A stretch of 64,000 nucleotides of DNA from the NCBI GenBank assembly GCA_965178655.1, contig OZ238266.1:1860001-1924000 (forward strand). The letters run 5' to 3'. The notes under the pieces are model-generated. The model worked only from the letters and a program-made list of their open reading frames with translations, did no database searches and had not been told where the DNA came from. Below, one piece after another: positions 1-8,428 of the stretch; position 1 is the first letter of the stretch, and every line of letters begins with the position of its first letter. The position numbers and the translations under genes were made by a program. This DNA comes from GCA-2733415 sp965178655 (GTDB lineage Bacteria; Bacteroidota; Bacteroidia; Flavobacteriales; Flavobacteriaceae).

Positions 1-545
1 CCATTAGGATTAATGATAACATAACTTCCGCATGCGTAATGTATCGGGAAGAATGTTTTTTCAATACTCGTTTCTTTAGAGCTATACCACTCTAGTTGTT
101 TTCCATAATTTTCAGTACCTTCAATTTTTTTATAGATAAAAAATTGTTGAACATTTTTCTTTTTACCAATTCGATGGTTATAAATTCGATACTTCCTTTT
201 TTTTATATTTTTGTTTCCTGTAGAATTACAAGAATCTTCTCCAGGATAGTAATTAATAACAATGGTAGCATTGTCACTAAATACTTTCCCACTAATGGCT
301 TTTAGTTCATTTTTTAATTGAAGATGTTCTTCTTTTGAGAGTACACCTCTTTTTTGTCGTAGCGCTCTAACATTAATTACTTTAGTTGCTAATTCAAACC
401 TTATAAGGTAGGTGTTTTTTGTTTTTGGAGCATAAAAAGCTTCTTTTGTGATGTAGTTTAGATCATCATCTGTGTATAGTTCTTTTTTTTGTGCAAAGAT
501 ATTGCAGAGTGATAACCCAATAAGTAGTAGTGATATTTTTTTCAT
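1..545 (-). CDS. Exported hypothetical protein (3' end outside window)
   Basis: The frame is open from an ATG at 543-545 (minus strand) to the window edge, giving about 181 residues without a stop. The N-terminus is a clear signal peptide (MKKISLLLIGLSLCNIFAQ) with predicted cleavage after AQ, so the product should reach the periplasm or outer membrane. The rest is lysine-rich and hydrophilic, with no motif I recognise. It lies just downstream of the TPR protein gene on the same strand (10-bp gap) and the two signal peptides are very alike. Function unknown; the C-terminus is missing. Confidence 0.75.
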   Translation of the reverse strand, partial: MKKISLLLIGLSLCNIFAQKKELYTDDDLNYITKEAFYAPKTKNTYLIRFELATKVINVRALRQKRGVLSKEEHLQLKNELKAISGKVFSDNATIVINYYPGEDSCNSTGNKNIKKRKYRIYNHRIGKKKNVQQFFIYKKIEGTENYGKQLEWYSSKETSIEKTFFPIHYACGSYVIINPN

Positions 546-555
546 GGTATTTAAG

Positions 556-1497
556 TTAATTACTAGGAGTAATATTGTTGTTCTCTAATACCTGATTAAA
601 TACATCAATGTTTTTTTGTGCTTTCATTTTGGAGTAGATAATATTAATGAGTTTTTCTGCATCTGTTCTATAGGGCGATTTCTGTGCGATATATAAGTTG
701 TATGCTTTACACATATAGTCTAATCCTTTTTCGTAATCGTTTAAGGCTGTTGCATAAATATTCCCAATGCCATAAAATACTTCAGGGTTGTTTTTGTCAA
801 TATCTGAAAGCCTTTCATAAGCTACTATTGCTTTTTGATATTCCTTTTTATATTGATATACAATTGCTATATTTTGTAAGGGCATTAAGCCATTAGGGTT
901 TATGCTAAGTGATTTTTCATAAGCAGCTATAGCTTTGTCAAAATCATTTAAACGGCGATAGCTAAGACCTAAATTGTCCCAGGCAAACGCAAAATTTGGC
1001 GATTCTTTAACAGCTTTTTTATAGTACTTAACTGCTTTTTTGAAATCTCCTTTTTTGGATTCTTCATAGCCTTTGGTATATAGATCCATTGCTTTGTTAC
1101 TTTCAGATAGCGAGTTTTTACTTAATTTTTCTTCTGTAGCAATTTTTTCTTTTAAACTAGTGCAATTTCCCATAAGATAGCGCTCTATTTCATAATAGTA
1201 TTTTTGATACTCTTTTGAGCCTTTATTAATTACGATGTTTATTTCACTAACGCTATCGTTTAAATTTTTTCTAATGTCTTTTAATTTTATGCCAGTTTGA
1301 TAGACTGCTACTTGTTTAGAGATACAGCTGCTAATTTTTGCTGTTAACTCACTTTTTGATTGATTAAAAGTTTGTATGGAGTCTATACAGTTACAGCTTT
1401 CGTTGCTAATACTTGATAAGAGATCATCAAGTTTTTCTTTTTGAGAAAATAAACTACAGGTGTGCAATCCGATAAGTAGTAGTAATAGTTTTTTCAT
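556..1497 (-). CDS. Exported tetratricopeptide (TPR) repeat protein
   Basis: 313 residues. A signal peptide (MKKLLLLLIGLHTCSLFSQ) is followed by a charged helical region and then at least three TPR units between about residues 135 and 270, with hallmark W-x-N-L-G-x-x-Y-x-x-x and A-x-x-x-Y-x-x-x-L-x-x-x-P patterns. TPR arrays mediate protein-protein contacts, so a periplasmic scaffolding role is likely but the partner is unknown. It is followed by a second exported protein gene on the same strand, which suggests co-transcription. A Cys pair near residues 35-37 and another Cys near 57 could form disulfides. No enzymatic motif is seen. Confidence 0.85.
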   Translation of the reverse strand: MKKLLLLLIGLHTCSLFSQKEKLDDLLSSISNESCNCIDSIQTFNQSKSELTAKISSCISKQVAVYQTGIKLKDIRKNLNDSVSEINIVINKGSKEYQKYYYEIERYLMGNCTSLKEKIATEEKLSKNSLSESNKAMDLYTKGYEESKKGDFKKAVKYYKKAVKESPNFAFAWDNLGLSYRRLNDFDKAIAAYEKSLSINPNGLMPLQNIAIVYQYKKEYQKAIVAYERLSDIDKNNPEVFYGIGNIYATALNDYEKGLDYMCKAYNLYIAQKSPYRTDAEKLINIIYSKMKAQKNIDVFNQVLENNNITPSN

Positions 1498-1518
1498 AAT
1501 AAGTATGTCTAGATTAGT

Positions 1519-2130
1519 TTAAGACTTGATTGCCAACATGTAGCCAATTCCAACTCCAAAATATGTTATATCCTTGTTAATACAAATAACAGGAGAAAGG
1601 CTTAGTCCGAAAATTCGCGTTATTGGGAATTCTATTTTAGGGTTAATTAAAAGGCTAAAGGTGCTATGTTTATGTTGATCAAAAGTGTAATTTCCGCCTA
1701 GATTTATAATGGTAGGCTCAAGCTTTACCCAATTTGTAGGAGTGTTAATTAAAGAGTATGCAACACCTAGCCCCATATTTAGTCTGATATTTTTAGATTT
1801 ATTTAAATAATATATTTTACCAATATAACACTGATAGTTTAAAACAATATCATGGGGACTTGTTAAACCTAATAAAAGAATGTCTGTTATGCCAGATTTG
1901 TAATCTGATGGTGTTGATTTAGATGACCTAATGTTTGCAGAGAATCCTAATTTAAAAGTATAATCATTTTTATTGATATAGTTGATGTTTATGTCTGATC
2001 CAAAAAATGTTCCTGAATTTATATCTGCAGAGAAATATATACTATCTTCTCCTAAAAACTGAGCAGAAACACTTTGACTAATGCTCCATAGGAGTATAAT
2101 TGTAATAATTTTTTTAAATCTTATTTTCAT
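1519..2130 (-). CDS. Exported hypothetical protein, probable outer-membrane beta-barrel
   Basis: 203 residues with a signal peptide ending near AQF. The mature part has alternating hydrophobic and polar stretches rich in Tyr, Asn, Gly and Ser, and a glycine-containing final strand (GVGIGYMLAI), as expected for a small 8- to 10-strand outer-membrane barrel. No family was recognised by name. It is first in a probable minus-strand run with the TPR protein and the partial exported protein. A one-mismatch -7 box lies upstream at about 2155-2162. The barrel call is inferred from composition only. Confidence 0.7.
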   Translation of the reverse strand: MKIRFKKIITIILLWSISQSVSAQFLGEDSIYFSADINSGTFFGSDININYINKNDYTFKLGFSANIRSSKSTPSDYKSGITDILLLGLTSPHDIVLNYQCYIGKIYYLNKSKNIRLNMGLGVAYSLINTPTNWVKLEPTIINLGGNYTFDQHKHSTFSLLINPKIEFPITRIFGLSLSPVICINKDITYFGVGIGYMLAIKS

Positions 2131-2198
2131 TTTAGTACTAACTAATGCTTAGCTTAAAGATATATAATAGCTACGTATTATGCAAATTGTTTATGCAG

Positions 2199-2774
2199 TT
2201 AGTTAATGTCCAGGAAATTAGCAATTATTTGTTTTCCTTCTGGGCTAAGGATAGATTCTGGGTGAAATTGGACTCCATAAATAGGGTAATGTGTATGTGT
2301 AACCGACATGATGTGCTGCTTTTCATCTGTAGCGGTAACCTGTAGGTTTTTAGGAAGTGTATTGGGGTTTACTACCCAACTATGGTAGCGTCCTACGGTA
2401 ATTGTGTCAGGGAGGTTTTTATATAATAGATCATGATTGTGTTTAATGTTTATAGGGGTAGCTACACCGTGATATACAGTGTTTAGGTTGGTAAGAGTTC
2501 CTCCAAAAACTTCACAAATGGCTTGCATGCCTAAACATACTCCTAGTATTTTTTTGTGATGTGCATAGGTTTTAATAAGATCCTTTAATATGCCTGCTTC
2601 ATCTGGTAATCCAGGGCCAGGCGATAAGATAAAGGTGTCAAATTCGGATAAACTATCTATATCAATACAGTCATTTCTAAAAACAGTTATAGGGCTATTG
2701 GTAAGCTCTTCAATGTAGTGAACTAAATTGTAGGTAAATGAATCATAGTTATCAATAACGACTATCTTTCTCAT
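2199..2774 (-). CDS. pabA: Aminodeoxychorismate/anthranilate synthase component II (glutamine amidotransferase)
   Basis: 191 residues, the normal length of a stand-alone class I glutaminase subunit. It supplies ammonia from glutamine to a chorismate-utilising partner (PabB for folate, TrpE for tryptophan). Visible motifs are the oxyanion strand SPGPGLPDEAG, the nucleophile elbow GVCLGMQ with Cys80, and the His171/Glu173 pair in FHPES. No pabB or trpE gene is next to it, so the partner is encoded elsewhere and PabA versus TrpG cannot be settled here. It starts 3 bp downstream of the SpoU methyltransferase stop on the same strand, so the two are probably co-transcribed. Confidence 0.9.
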   Translation of the reverse strand: MRKIVVIDNYDSFTYNLVHYIEELTNSPITVFRNDCIDIDSLSEFDTFILSPGPGLPDEAGILKDLIKTYAHHKKILGVCLGMQAICEVFGGTLTNLNTVYHGVATPINIKHNHDLLYKNLPDTITVGRYHSWVVNPNTLPKNLQVTATDEKQHIMSVTHTHYPIYGVQFHPESILSPEGKQIIANFLDIN

Positions 2775-2777
2775 GTT

Positions 2778-3572
2778 TTATTTGAAATTTCGTTGGCGTT
2801 TGGCCTCAAAAATAAGAATTCCTGCAGCTACGGAAACATTCATAGAATCGATTTCTCCTTGCATTGGAATATTAATATTTTGTTTTGCAGCAATACGCCA
2901 TTCTTCAGATAATCCATCGGCTTCTGTACCTACAATGATTGCTGTTGCAGTGGTGTAATTTTCAGCAGTATAGTTATTTGAGTTTTGTAGGGTAGCGGCG
3001 TAAATATTAATGTTATTCTTAACTAAATAATTAATAATTTCAGTCGTTGTTCCTGTTGCTATTTTGGTTGTAAATACACAACCTACGCTTGAACGGATGA
3101 TATTAGGATTATATAAATCGGTTTTTGGGTTTGCAATAATAACAGCATCAATATTTGCAGCATCGGCAGTACGTAAAATAGCGCCAATATTACCTGGTTT
3201 TTCAGGGGCTTCAGCAATTAATATTAACGGATGATTGTTGTGTAAATCAATGTTTTTTAAGCTATGCTGGGGTGTTTTAAATATAGCAATGCAACCTTCG
3301 GTAGAACTTCGGTATGCAATTTTTTGATATACTTCTTTTGAAATCTGTGTCAATTCCTGCTCTGAAATACGTAGAGCGCTAAGTTTTTGAACACTAATAA
3401 GTCCTTCATAAAAAAGAACGTTTTCTAAAGTATAGCCACCTTTTAACGCGAGATTTATTTCACGTAGTCCTTCAACAACAAATAATCCTTCTTTTTTTCG
3501 AATTCTTGATTTTTCTTGTAATTGAAGCACTTTTTTAACCAGTGCATTTTGTGTACTACTAATGTGTTGCAT
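2778..3572 (-). CDS. TrmH/SpoU-family RNA 2'-O-methyltransferase
   Basis: 264 residues. An N-terminal RNA-binding substrate domain (about 1-95, starting ISSTQNALVKKVLQLQ) precedes a SpoU knotted methyltransferase domain. The three SpoU motifs are seen: EAPEKPGNIGAILRTADAA (motif 1), the VGTEADGLS region (motif 2) and IPMQGEIDSMNVSVAAGILI (motif 3). It should methylate a ribose in rRNA or tRNA with SAM as donor; the target nucleoside cannot be told from sequence. A consensus -7 box sits only 4 bp upstream of the ATG, so the message may be leaderless. pabA follows 3 bp downstream. Confidence 0.9.
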   Translation of the reverse strand: MQHISSTQNALVKKVLQLQEKSRIRKKEGLFVVEGLREINLALKGGYTLENVLFYEGLISVQKLSALRISEQELTQISKEVYQKIAYRSSTEGCIAIFKTPQHSLKNIDLHNNHPLILIAEAPEKPGNIGAILRTADAANIDAVIIANPKTDLYNPNIIRSSVGCVFTTKIATGTTTEIINYLVKNNINIYAATLQNSNNYTAENYTTATAIIVGTEADGLSEEWRIAAKQNINIPMQGEIDSMNVSVAAGILIFEAKRQRNFK

Positions 3573-3576
3573 GGCA

Positions 3577-3584
3577 CAAATATA
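3577..3584 (-). promoter_or_regulatory. Bacteroidota -7 promoter box for the SpoU methyltransferase
   Basis: Minus-strand TATATTTG matches the TAnnTTTG -7 consensus and is followed by TGCC and then the ATG. The transcription start would fall at or next to the start codon, predicting a leaderless mRNA. Confidence 0.55.
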
Positions 3585-3664
3585 GTGAAGTTTTATCTAG
3601 TAAAAACATGGTGGTATGTAATAAAATAGCAAATGGTTATTGGTGCTTTAAAAGGTGTTTTTTA

Positions 3665-4102
3665 TTAATGATTATTCCAATTATTGAAAGTCATTTCAAA
3701 TTTTATCTCATCATTTCCGTGCGTTCCAATCTCTTTCCATTTTGATTTTCTATAAAAGATTTCGGCTCTTGTATTTGGCTCGGTACCTAGCCATACAGTA
3801 GCTTGGGTTTGCTCAAAATACCAGTTGAGCATTGTATCATGAAGTTTTTTACCAATGCCTTGTTTTTCAAATTCAGGCTTTATAAAAAGCGCCCAAATAT
3901 TATTGTCTTTTAAATCTACAATTGAAAAACCTACAATTTGTGTATTAATCTCGCACACCCAACCTTTTCCGCGTGTTGTTATAAATGCAATGCAGTCTTC
4001 ATTTGTAACTAAACTTGGATTTGAAAGCACATTTTCGGTAACAGCGTTTCTTACAATTTGAATCTGTGTTATATCGTTTACTTGTGCTTCTCTAAAAATC
4101 AT
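3665..4102 (-). CDS. GNAT-family N-acetyltransferase
   Basis: 145 residues, a single GNAT fold. The acetyl-CoA binding loop is visible as FEKQGIGKKLHDTML (Q-x-x-G-x-G/A), preceded by the strand NNIWALFIKPEFE and followed by the late signature TEPNTRAEIFYRKSKWKEIG. Such enzymes acetylate an amine on a small molecule or protein; the substrate is unknown. The gene begins 10 bp after the stop of the upstream 425-residue amidohydrolase-like gene on the same strand, so it is likely the last gene of that operon. Confidence 0.85.
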   Translation of the reverse strand: MIFREAQVNDITQIQIVRNAVTENVLSNPSLVTNEDCIAFITTRGKGWVCEINTQIVGFSIVDLKDNNIWALFIKPEFEKQGIGKKLHDTMLNWYFEQTQATVWLGTEPNTRAEIFYRKSKWKEIGTHGNDEIKFEMTFNNWNNH

Positions 4103-4112
4103 TCATGAAAAA

Positions 4113-5390
4113 CTATTTACTTTGATCGGTGTATTTTTTAGTGTAGCGCTTATGTAATTTAGTTTGATGGCTTTCAAGACTAATTAACCTACCTTGAATA
4201 AAGGCATGACTAATATTGTTTGTTCGCATATCAAGTGCATCTCCTTCTGATATAAATAGGGTAGCATCTTTACCAACTGTAAGACTTCCGGTGGTATCTG
4301 AGATTCCTAATACTTTTGCGGCGTTTAATGTGATAAGCTGTAGTGCTTGCTCTTTACTTAATCCGTGTGCTACACAGGTACCTGCGTAGAAGGGAAGGTT
4401 ACGGGTGTTCATGCGTTCCATATCGCCACTTGTGTTTAGGCAAACGGTAACACCTGCGTTGGTTAGTAAGGTGGCTAGTTTGTAGGGCATATCATAATCA
4501 TCATCGTCGTTAGACGGTGTGCTGTGTACGCGTTGTAGTACAACCGGAATATTATGTTTCTGTAGTAGATTGGTTATTTTATAACTTTCATAAGCTCCTA
4601 CCAAAACAAGATCTATGTTTTGTGTTTGACTAAATTGAATAGCATCTAATAGCTGTCTTTCGTCTTCGGCGTGGATAAATACTTTTTTGATTTTATGAAA
4701 TACGGGAGTCATACTATTGTGTATAATATGTGCTTTTGTATTGTTGTTAAGGCGCGCGTTTTTAAAGAACTGCACTAGTTTTTTAACTTGTTTTTCATAA
4801 TTTTTATTAGGGGTGCTGGGTGCGGTAGACCACCAAGTATGGTTAAATGTGTTTGGCCAATTAATATGTATGGCATCATCTTCTTTAATGATAGCATCCT
4901 CCCAGTTCCAAGCGTCTAATTGTACAATAGAGGAACTTCCGGAAATTCGTCCGCCTCTAGGTGTTATTTGTGCTTGTAGTACGCCGTTTGGACGCATAGT
5001 TTCAATGATTTTAGATTCAGTATTGTATGCTATGATACTTCGAATATGTGGATTGAATGTTCCTAACTCTTCACTGTCATCAGAAGCACGTACGGCATCA
5101 ATTTCAACTAAACCTAAAGTTGTATTAGGTGCAATAAAACCGGGATATATGTGTTTTCCTTCGGCATAAATAATGTCTCCTTTTAAAGGAATTTTAGTTG
5201 TTAGTGCATTGGCTACAGCGGTAATTTTACCATCTTCAAAGAGCACTAAAGAGTTGTCAATGACTTGTCCGTTACCAATGTGTGCGGTTGCGCCAATAAT
5301 AGTAACTGCTTTTGTTTGATTATCTCCTGGGGTTTGTTGTGCATGGGTTATGGCACAGTAGGCAAGAAATAGGTATACGATATGTTTCAT
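4113..5390 (-). CDS. Exported amidohydrolase-fold protein with degenerate metal site
   Basis: 425 residues with a signal peptide (cleavage near HAQQ), so periplasmic. It follows the amidohydrolase plan: an N-terminal beta-sandwich start (AVTIIGATAHIGNGQVI), the strand leading to the barrel (HIYPGFIAP), and the C-terminal ALQLITLNAAKVLGI...TVGKDATLFI segment common to imidazolonepropionase/dihydroorotase-like proteins. The canonical D-x-H-x-H metal motif is replaced by A87-P-N89-T-T91, so both metal-binding His residues are gone. Catalysis is therefore doubtful. It resembles the first half of the 988-residue protein encoded 30 bp upstream on the same strand, and the two probably act together. 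Substrate unknown. Confidence 0.85.
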   Translation of the reverse strand: MKHIVYLFLAYCAITHAQQTPGDNQTKAVTIIGATAHIGNGQVIDNSLVLFEDGKITAVANALTTKIPLKGDIIYAEGKHIYPGFIAPNTTLGLVEIDAVRASDDSEELGTFNPHIRSIIAYNTESKIIETMRPNGVLQAQITPRGGRISGSSSIVQLDAWNWEDAIIKEDDAIHINWPNTFNHTWWSTAPSTPNKNYEKQVKKLVQFFKNARLNNNTKAHIIHNSMTPVFHKIKKVFIHAEDERQLLDAIQFSQTQNIDLVLVGAYESYKITNLLQKHNIPVVLQRVHSTPSNDDDDYDMPYKLATLLTNAGVTVCLNTSGDMERMNTRNLPFYAGTCVAHGLSKEQALQLITLNAAKVLGISDTTGSLTVGKDATLFISEGDALDMRTNNISHAFIQGRLISLESHQTKLHKRYTKKYTDQSK

Positions 5391-5420
5391 ATTTATATGT
5401 TTTAAAATCTAAATTATATT

Positions 5421-8387
5421 TTATTGAAAATCTCCTTCAAAATCGCAATGAATATGTGGTTTTGCTGCTTTTTTAGGGGCTTGTGTTTTTCCACCGTTAT
5501 TTTTGTGATTCAGCATTAGGTTAATTAAGTGGTTACGTTCTTGTTTGATTTCGTCTCTAAGTTGCTCATCTCTTTTTATATCAAAATAAACAATTCCTTC
5601 AATGATGGTTTGTTCTGCTTTTGCATAGATAGACAAAGGATTATCGCTCCAAAGTACCACATCTGCCTGTTTACCAACTTTAACACTTCCTATGTTATGA
5701 TCTAAATGCAATAGCTTTGCAGGGTTTAGGGTAACAAACTTCCAAGCGTCTTCTTCACTAACACCACCATATTTTACTGCTTTAGCAGCTTCTTGGTTTA
5801 AGCGTCGGCTCATTTCAGCATCATCAGAATTAAACGCAACTGTAACACCTTGTTCATGCATAATGGCACCATTGTAAGGAATGGCATCATTTACTTCATA
5901 TTTATATGCCCACCAGTCGCTAAAAGTAGAGCCTCCTACGCCGTGAGTTTTCATCTTGTCCGCTACTTTGTAACCTTCAAGAATATGTGTAAATGTATTG
6001 ATGTTAAAATTGAATTGCTCTGCAACTTTCATAAGCATATTAATTTCGCTTTGTATGTAAGAGTGACAAGTAATGAAACGCTCTTTATTTAAAATTTCGG
6101 CAAGTATTTCTAATTCATCATCTTTACGATATTTTGCGCCACTTTTCTTTTTAGCGTCATATACTTTAGCGCGTGTAAAATAATCAATATATACTTGTTC
6201 TACACCCATACGTGTTTGCGGAAACCTAGAATAACTATTCCAGTTACTTTGCTTTACGTTTTCTCCTAGAGCAAATTTAATATGCTTTGGAGCATTAGGG
6301 ATAAGCATATTGTTAGGGGTTTCTCCCCATTTTAATTTTATTAAAGCTGATTGTCCTCCGATAGGATTTGCAGAGCCATGTAAAATTTGAATGGTAGTTA
6401 CGCCTCCTGCAAGGTTTCGGTAAATATTTATATCAGATGATTTTACAACATCTGCAATACTTACTTCTGCAGAGGAGTTTTGTCCCCCTTCATTAATTGA
6501 TGATGCTGCAATGTGTGAATGCTCGTCAACAATACCAGCGGTTAAATGCTTTCCTGTTCCGTCAATAATACGTGCGTTTTTAGAGGTAATATTATCGCCT
6601 ATTTTTTTAATAACGCCATCTTTTATTAAAACGCTGGTGTTCTTTAAGATACCTTCTTTTTCATTAGTCCATACGGTAACATTTTTAAAAAGAAGTGTTT
6701 CTTGTTTGGGTTTTGTCTTAAACCCGTATGCCATATTTGGGTAGCTAAGTGCTACGAGTTCTGGAGAATTGGTTTTTTTCACCTCTTTTTTAGCAGCGTC
6801 TTTCTTTTCTGTTACTTTTTTTAGTGTTGCAGTAAAAGTTGTGTTTGTACCATTTGCTAATATAGCTTTTCCTGAAATCAGTTCTTTTTGGTCTTTTATT
6901 TTAGTAATTAACCTCGTGTAATTAGTGGCTTTGTTATCTAAAAACTGAATATTTAGCCAATTGTCTTTAAAGCTAGTTTTGCTGCTAAGAGTAGTACTGT
7001 CTTTTGTGATTTTAGCTTTTATTTTTTTAGCTTTTCCTGAAAGGTTTAACGTATATGTTTTATCATTTATAACAAGCTCGTATGTTCCTGAGAGTTGTGT
7101 AGGGTTCATGTCTTTAAAACTATTTTTCTTACCCATAATCCAATGTTCATAGATTGTAGATTTAGGATTAAAAATAGCGCCAGAGCTAATCATGAAATTG
7201 GCGTAGCTTCCTTTTTTTAGAGTTCCGGTTAACTTGTCTTTGCCTAGTATTTTAGCAGGTGTAGTGGTTAGCGCTGCCAAGGCGTCTGTATTGCTTAGCC
7301 CATGCGTAATAGCATTTTTAATTTGTTTTCTGAAGTTACCAATTTTTTTTAATTGATGTGCCGATAGCATAAAAGGAATGTTGTTTTTAGCAAAAGCACT
7401 AGGGTTTGTTGGTGCAAGGTTCCAGTGTTTCATATCTTTTAAAGAGATATTGTTTGCTAAAAAAGGGTCGTCAACATCATATGCTTTTGGGAAGTTTACA
7501 GGAAGAATGTAAGTTGTGTTAGTGTTTTTGATAGCGTTTATGCGTTGGTACTCATCACCACCACCAACAATAATATAGTCAATGTCAAATTCGTTCCCTA
7601 GTTTGTCAACACGTAAATCATTAAGCCAACCGCCTGCTTCAAAAATCTGAACCTCTCGTTGATTGTTAATAAAAGCTTCTAAAGATAAATCTTTGGTGCT
7701 TACGTGCCCTTTGGTATACCAATTTGCATCGTGATGTACTTGCCTAATTAGTGCCATACCTCCCATAATAGAGCTCGGGTATGATTGGTTAGATAGCTTA
7801 CTTTTAGAAAACGATAGGTATTGTGCAGATTGTTCATCTATAATTTGTGTAGCCGTATTTCCGTTTTGGTCTAAAGCCACTAGGGTTCCTGTACCGCTAA
7901 TAACTCCATCAGAAACATGAGTGTTTACCACTCCAAAACCAGCTTTTAATAAATCGTTTGCTTTTTTGTTGTCGTACAAAAACTTGTCAAATGTGTTTGT
8001 TTCTGGGCGAATATGATCATTCCAATAATAACCTGTTCTGTTAGCATCATATTGAGGTGATCTTGATCGTGTTCGTTTTGGAGTAGTTGTACCAAAAGTA
8101 CTATGAATGTCAATAAACGAAGGGTAAACATGTTTGCCTTTTAAGTCAATTACCTCAATGTTTTTTGGGATATTAATATCTGTTCCAACTGCTGTAATAA
8201 TATTGTCCTTAATAATTAAAACACCATCTTTAAGTGTTTCTGTTGGGCTTACAAAAATGGTAGCATTGGTAAATGCAAAGCTTGTTGCTTCGGGTGTTTT
8301 TACCCCATTAGTTTTTGGGTGGTATTCTTGAGAAAAGGTGCTACTACTAAAAAAAAGGAGTAGTATGCTTAGTTGAATTACTTTCAT
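5421..8387 (-). CDS. Exported tandem amidohydrolase fusion protein
   Basis: 988 residues with a signal peptide (cleavage near FSQ). It contains two amidohydrolase-fold halves. The N-terminal half (about 30-430) has D-I-H95-S-T97 where D-x-H-x-H is expected, so one metal ligand is lost. A linker of about 100 residues follows. The C-terminal half (about 570-960) keeps D-E-H623-S-H625, later His residues in ITCHSY and THILEG, the NSDD aspartate, and the WKFVTLNPAKLLHLD tail, so it is probably the active one. The family covers peptidases such as isoaspartyl or Xaa-Pro dipeptidases and cyclic-amide hydrolases; the substrate cannot be told. It is first in an operon with the 425-residue relative and a GNAT gene. 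Confidence 0.88.
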   Translation of the reverse strand: MKVIQLSILLLFFSSSTFSQEYHPKTNGVKTPEATSFAFTNATIFVSPTETLKDGVLIIKDNIITAVGTDINIPKNIEVIDLKGKHVYPSFIDIHSTFGTTTPKRTRSRSPQYDANRTGYYWNDHIRPETNTFDKFLYDNKKANDLLKAGFGVVNTHVSDGVISGTGTLVALDQNGNTATQIIDEQSAQYLSFSKSKLSNQSYPSSIMGGMALIRQVHHDANWYTKGHVSTKDLSLEAFINNQREVQIFEAGGWLNDLRVDKLGNEFDIDYIIVGGGDEYQRINAIKNTNTTYILPVNFPKAYDVDDPFLANNISLKDMKHWNLAPTNPSAFAKNNIPFMLSAHQLKKIGNFRKQIKNAITHGLSNTDALAALTTTPAKILGKDKLTGTLKKGSYANFMISSGAIFNPKSTIYEHWIMGKKNSFKDMNPTQLSGTYELVINDKTYTLNLSGKAKKIKAKITKDSTTLSSKTSFKDNWLNIQFLDNKATNYTRLITKIKDQKELISGKAILANGTNTTFTATLKKVTEKKDAAKKEVKKTNSPELVALSYPNMAYGFKTKPKQETLLFKNVTVWTNEKEGILKNTSVLIKDGVIKKIGDNITSKNARIIDGTGKHLTAGIVDEHSHIAASSINEGGQNSSAEVSIADVVKSSDINIYRNLAGGVTTIQILHGSANPIGGQSALIKLKWGETPNNMLIPNAPKHIKFALGENVKQSNWNSYSRFPQTRMGVEQVYIDYFTRAKVYDAKKKSGAKYRKDDELEILAEILNKERFITCHSYIQSEINMLMKVAEQFNFNINTFTHILEGYKVADKMKTHGVGGSTFSDWWAYKYEVNDAIPYNGAIMHEQGVTVAFNSDDAEMSRRLNQEAAKAVKYGGVSEEDAWKFVTLNPAKLLHLDHNIGSVKVGKQADVVLWSDNPLSIYAKAEQTIIEGIVYFDIKRDEQLRDEIKQERNHLINLMLNHKNNGGKTQAPKKAAKPHIHCDFEGDFQ

Positions 8388-8428
8388 GTGTTTGAAATTT
8401 TAAGGATATAAATATAAAAATAAATAGT

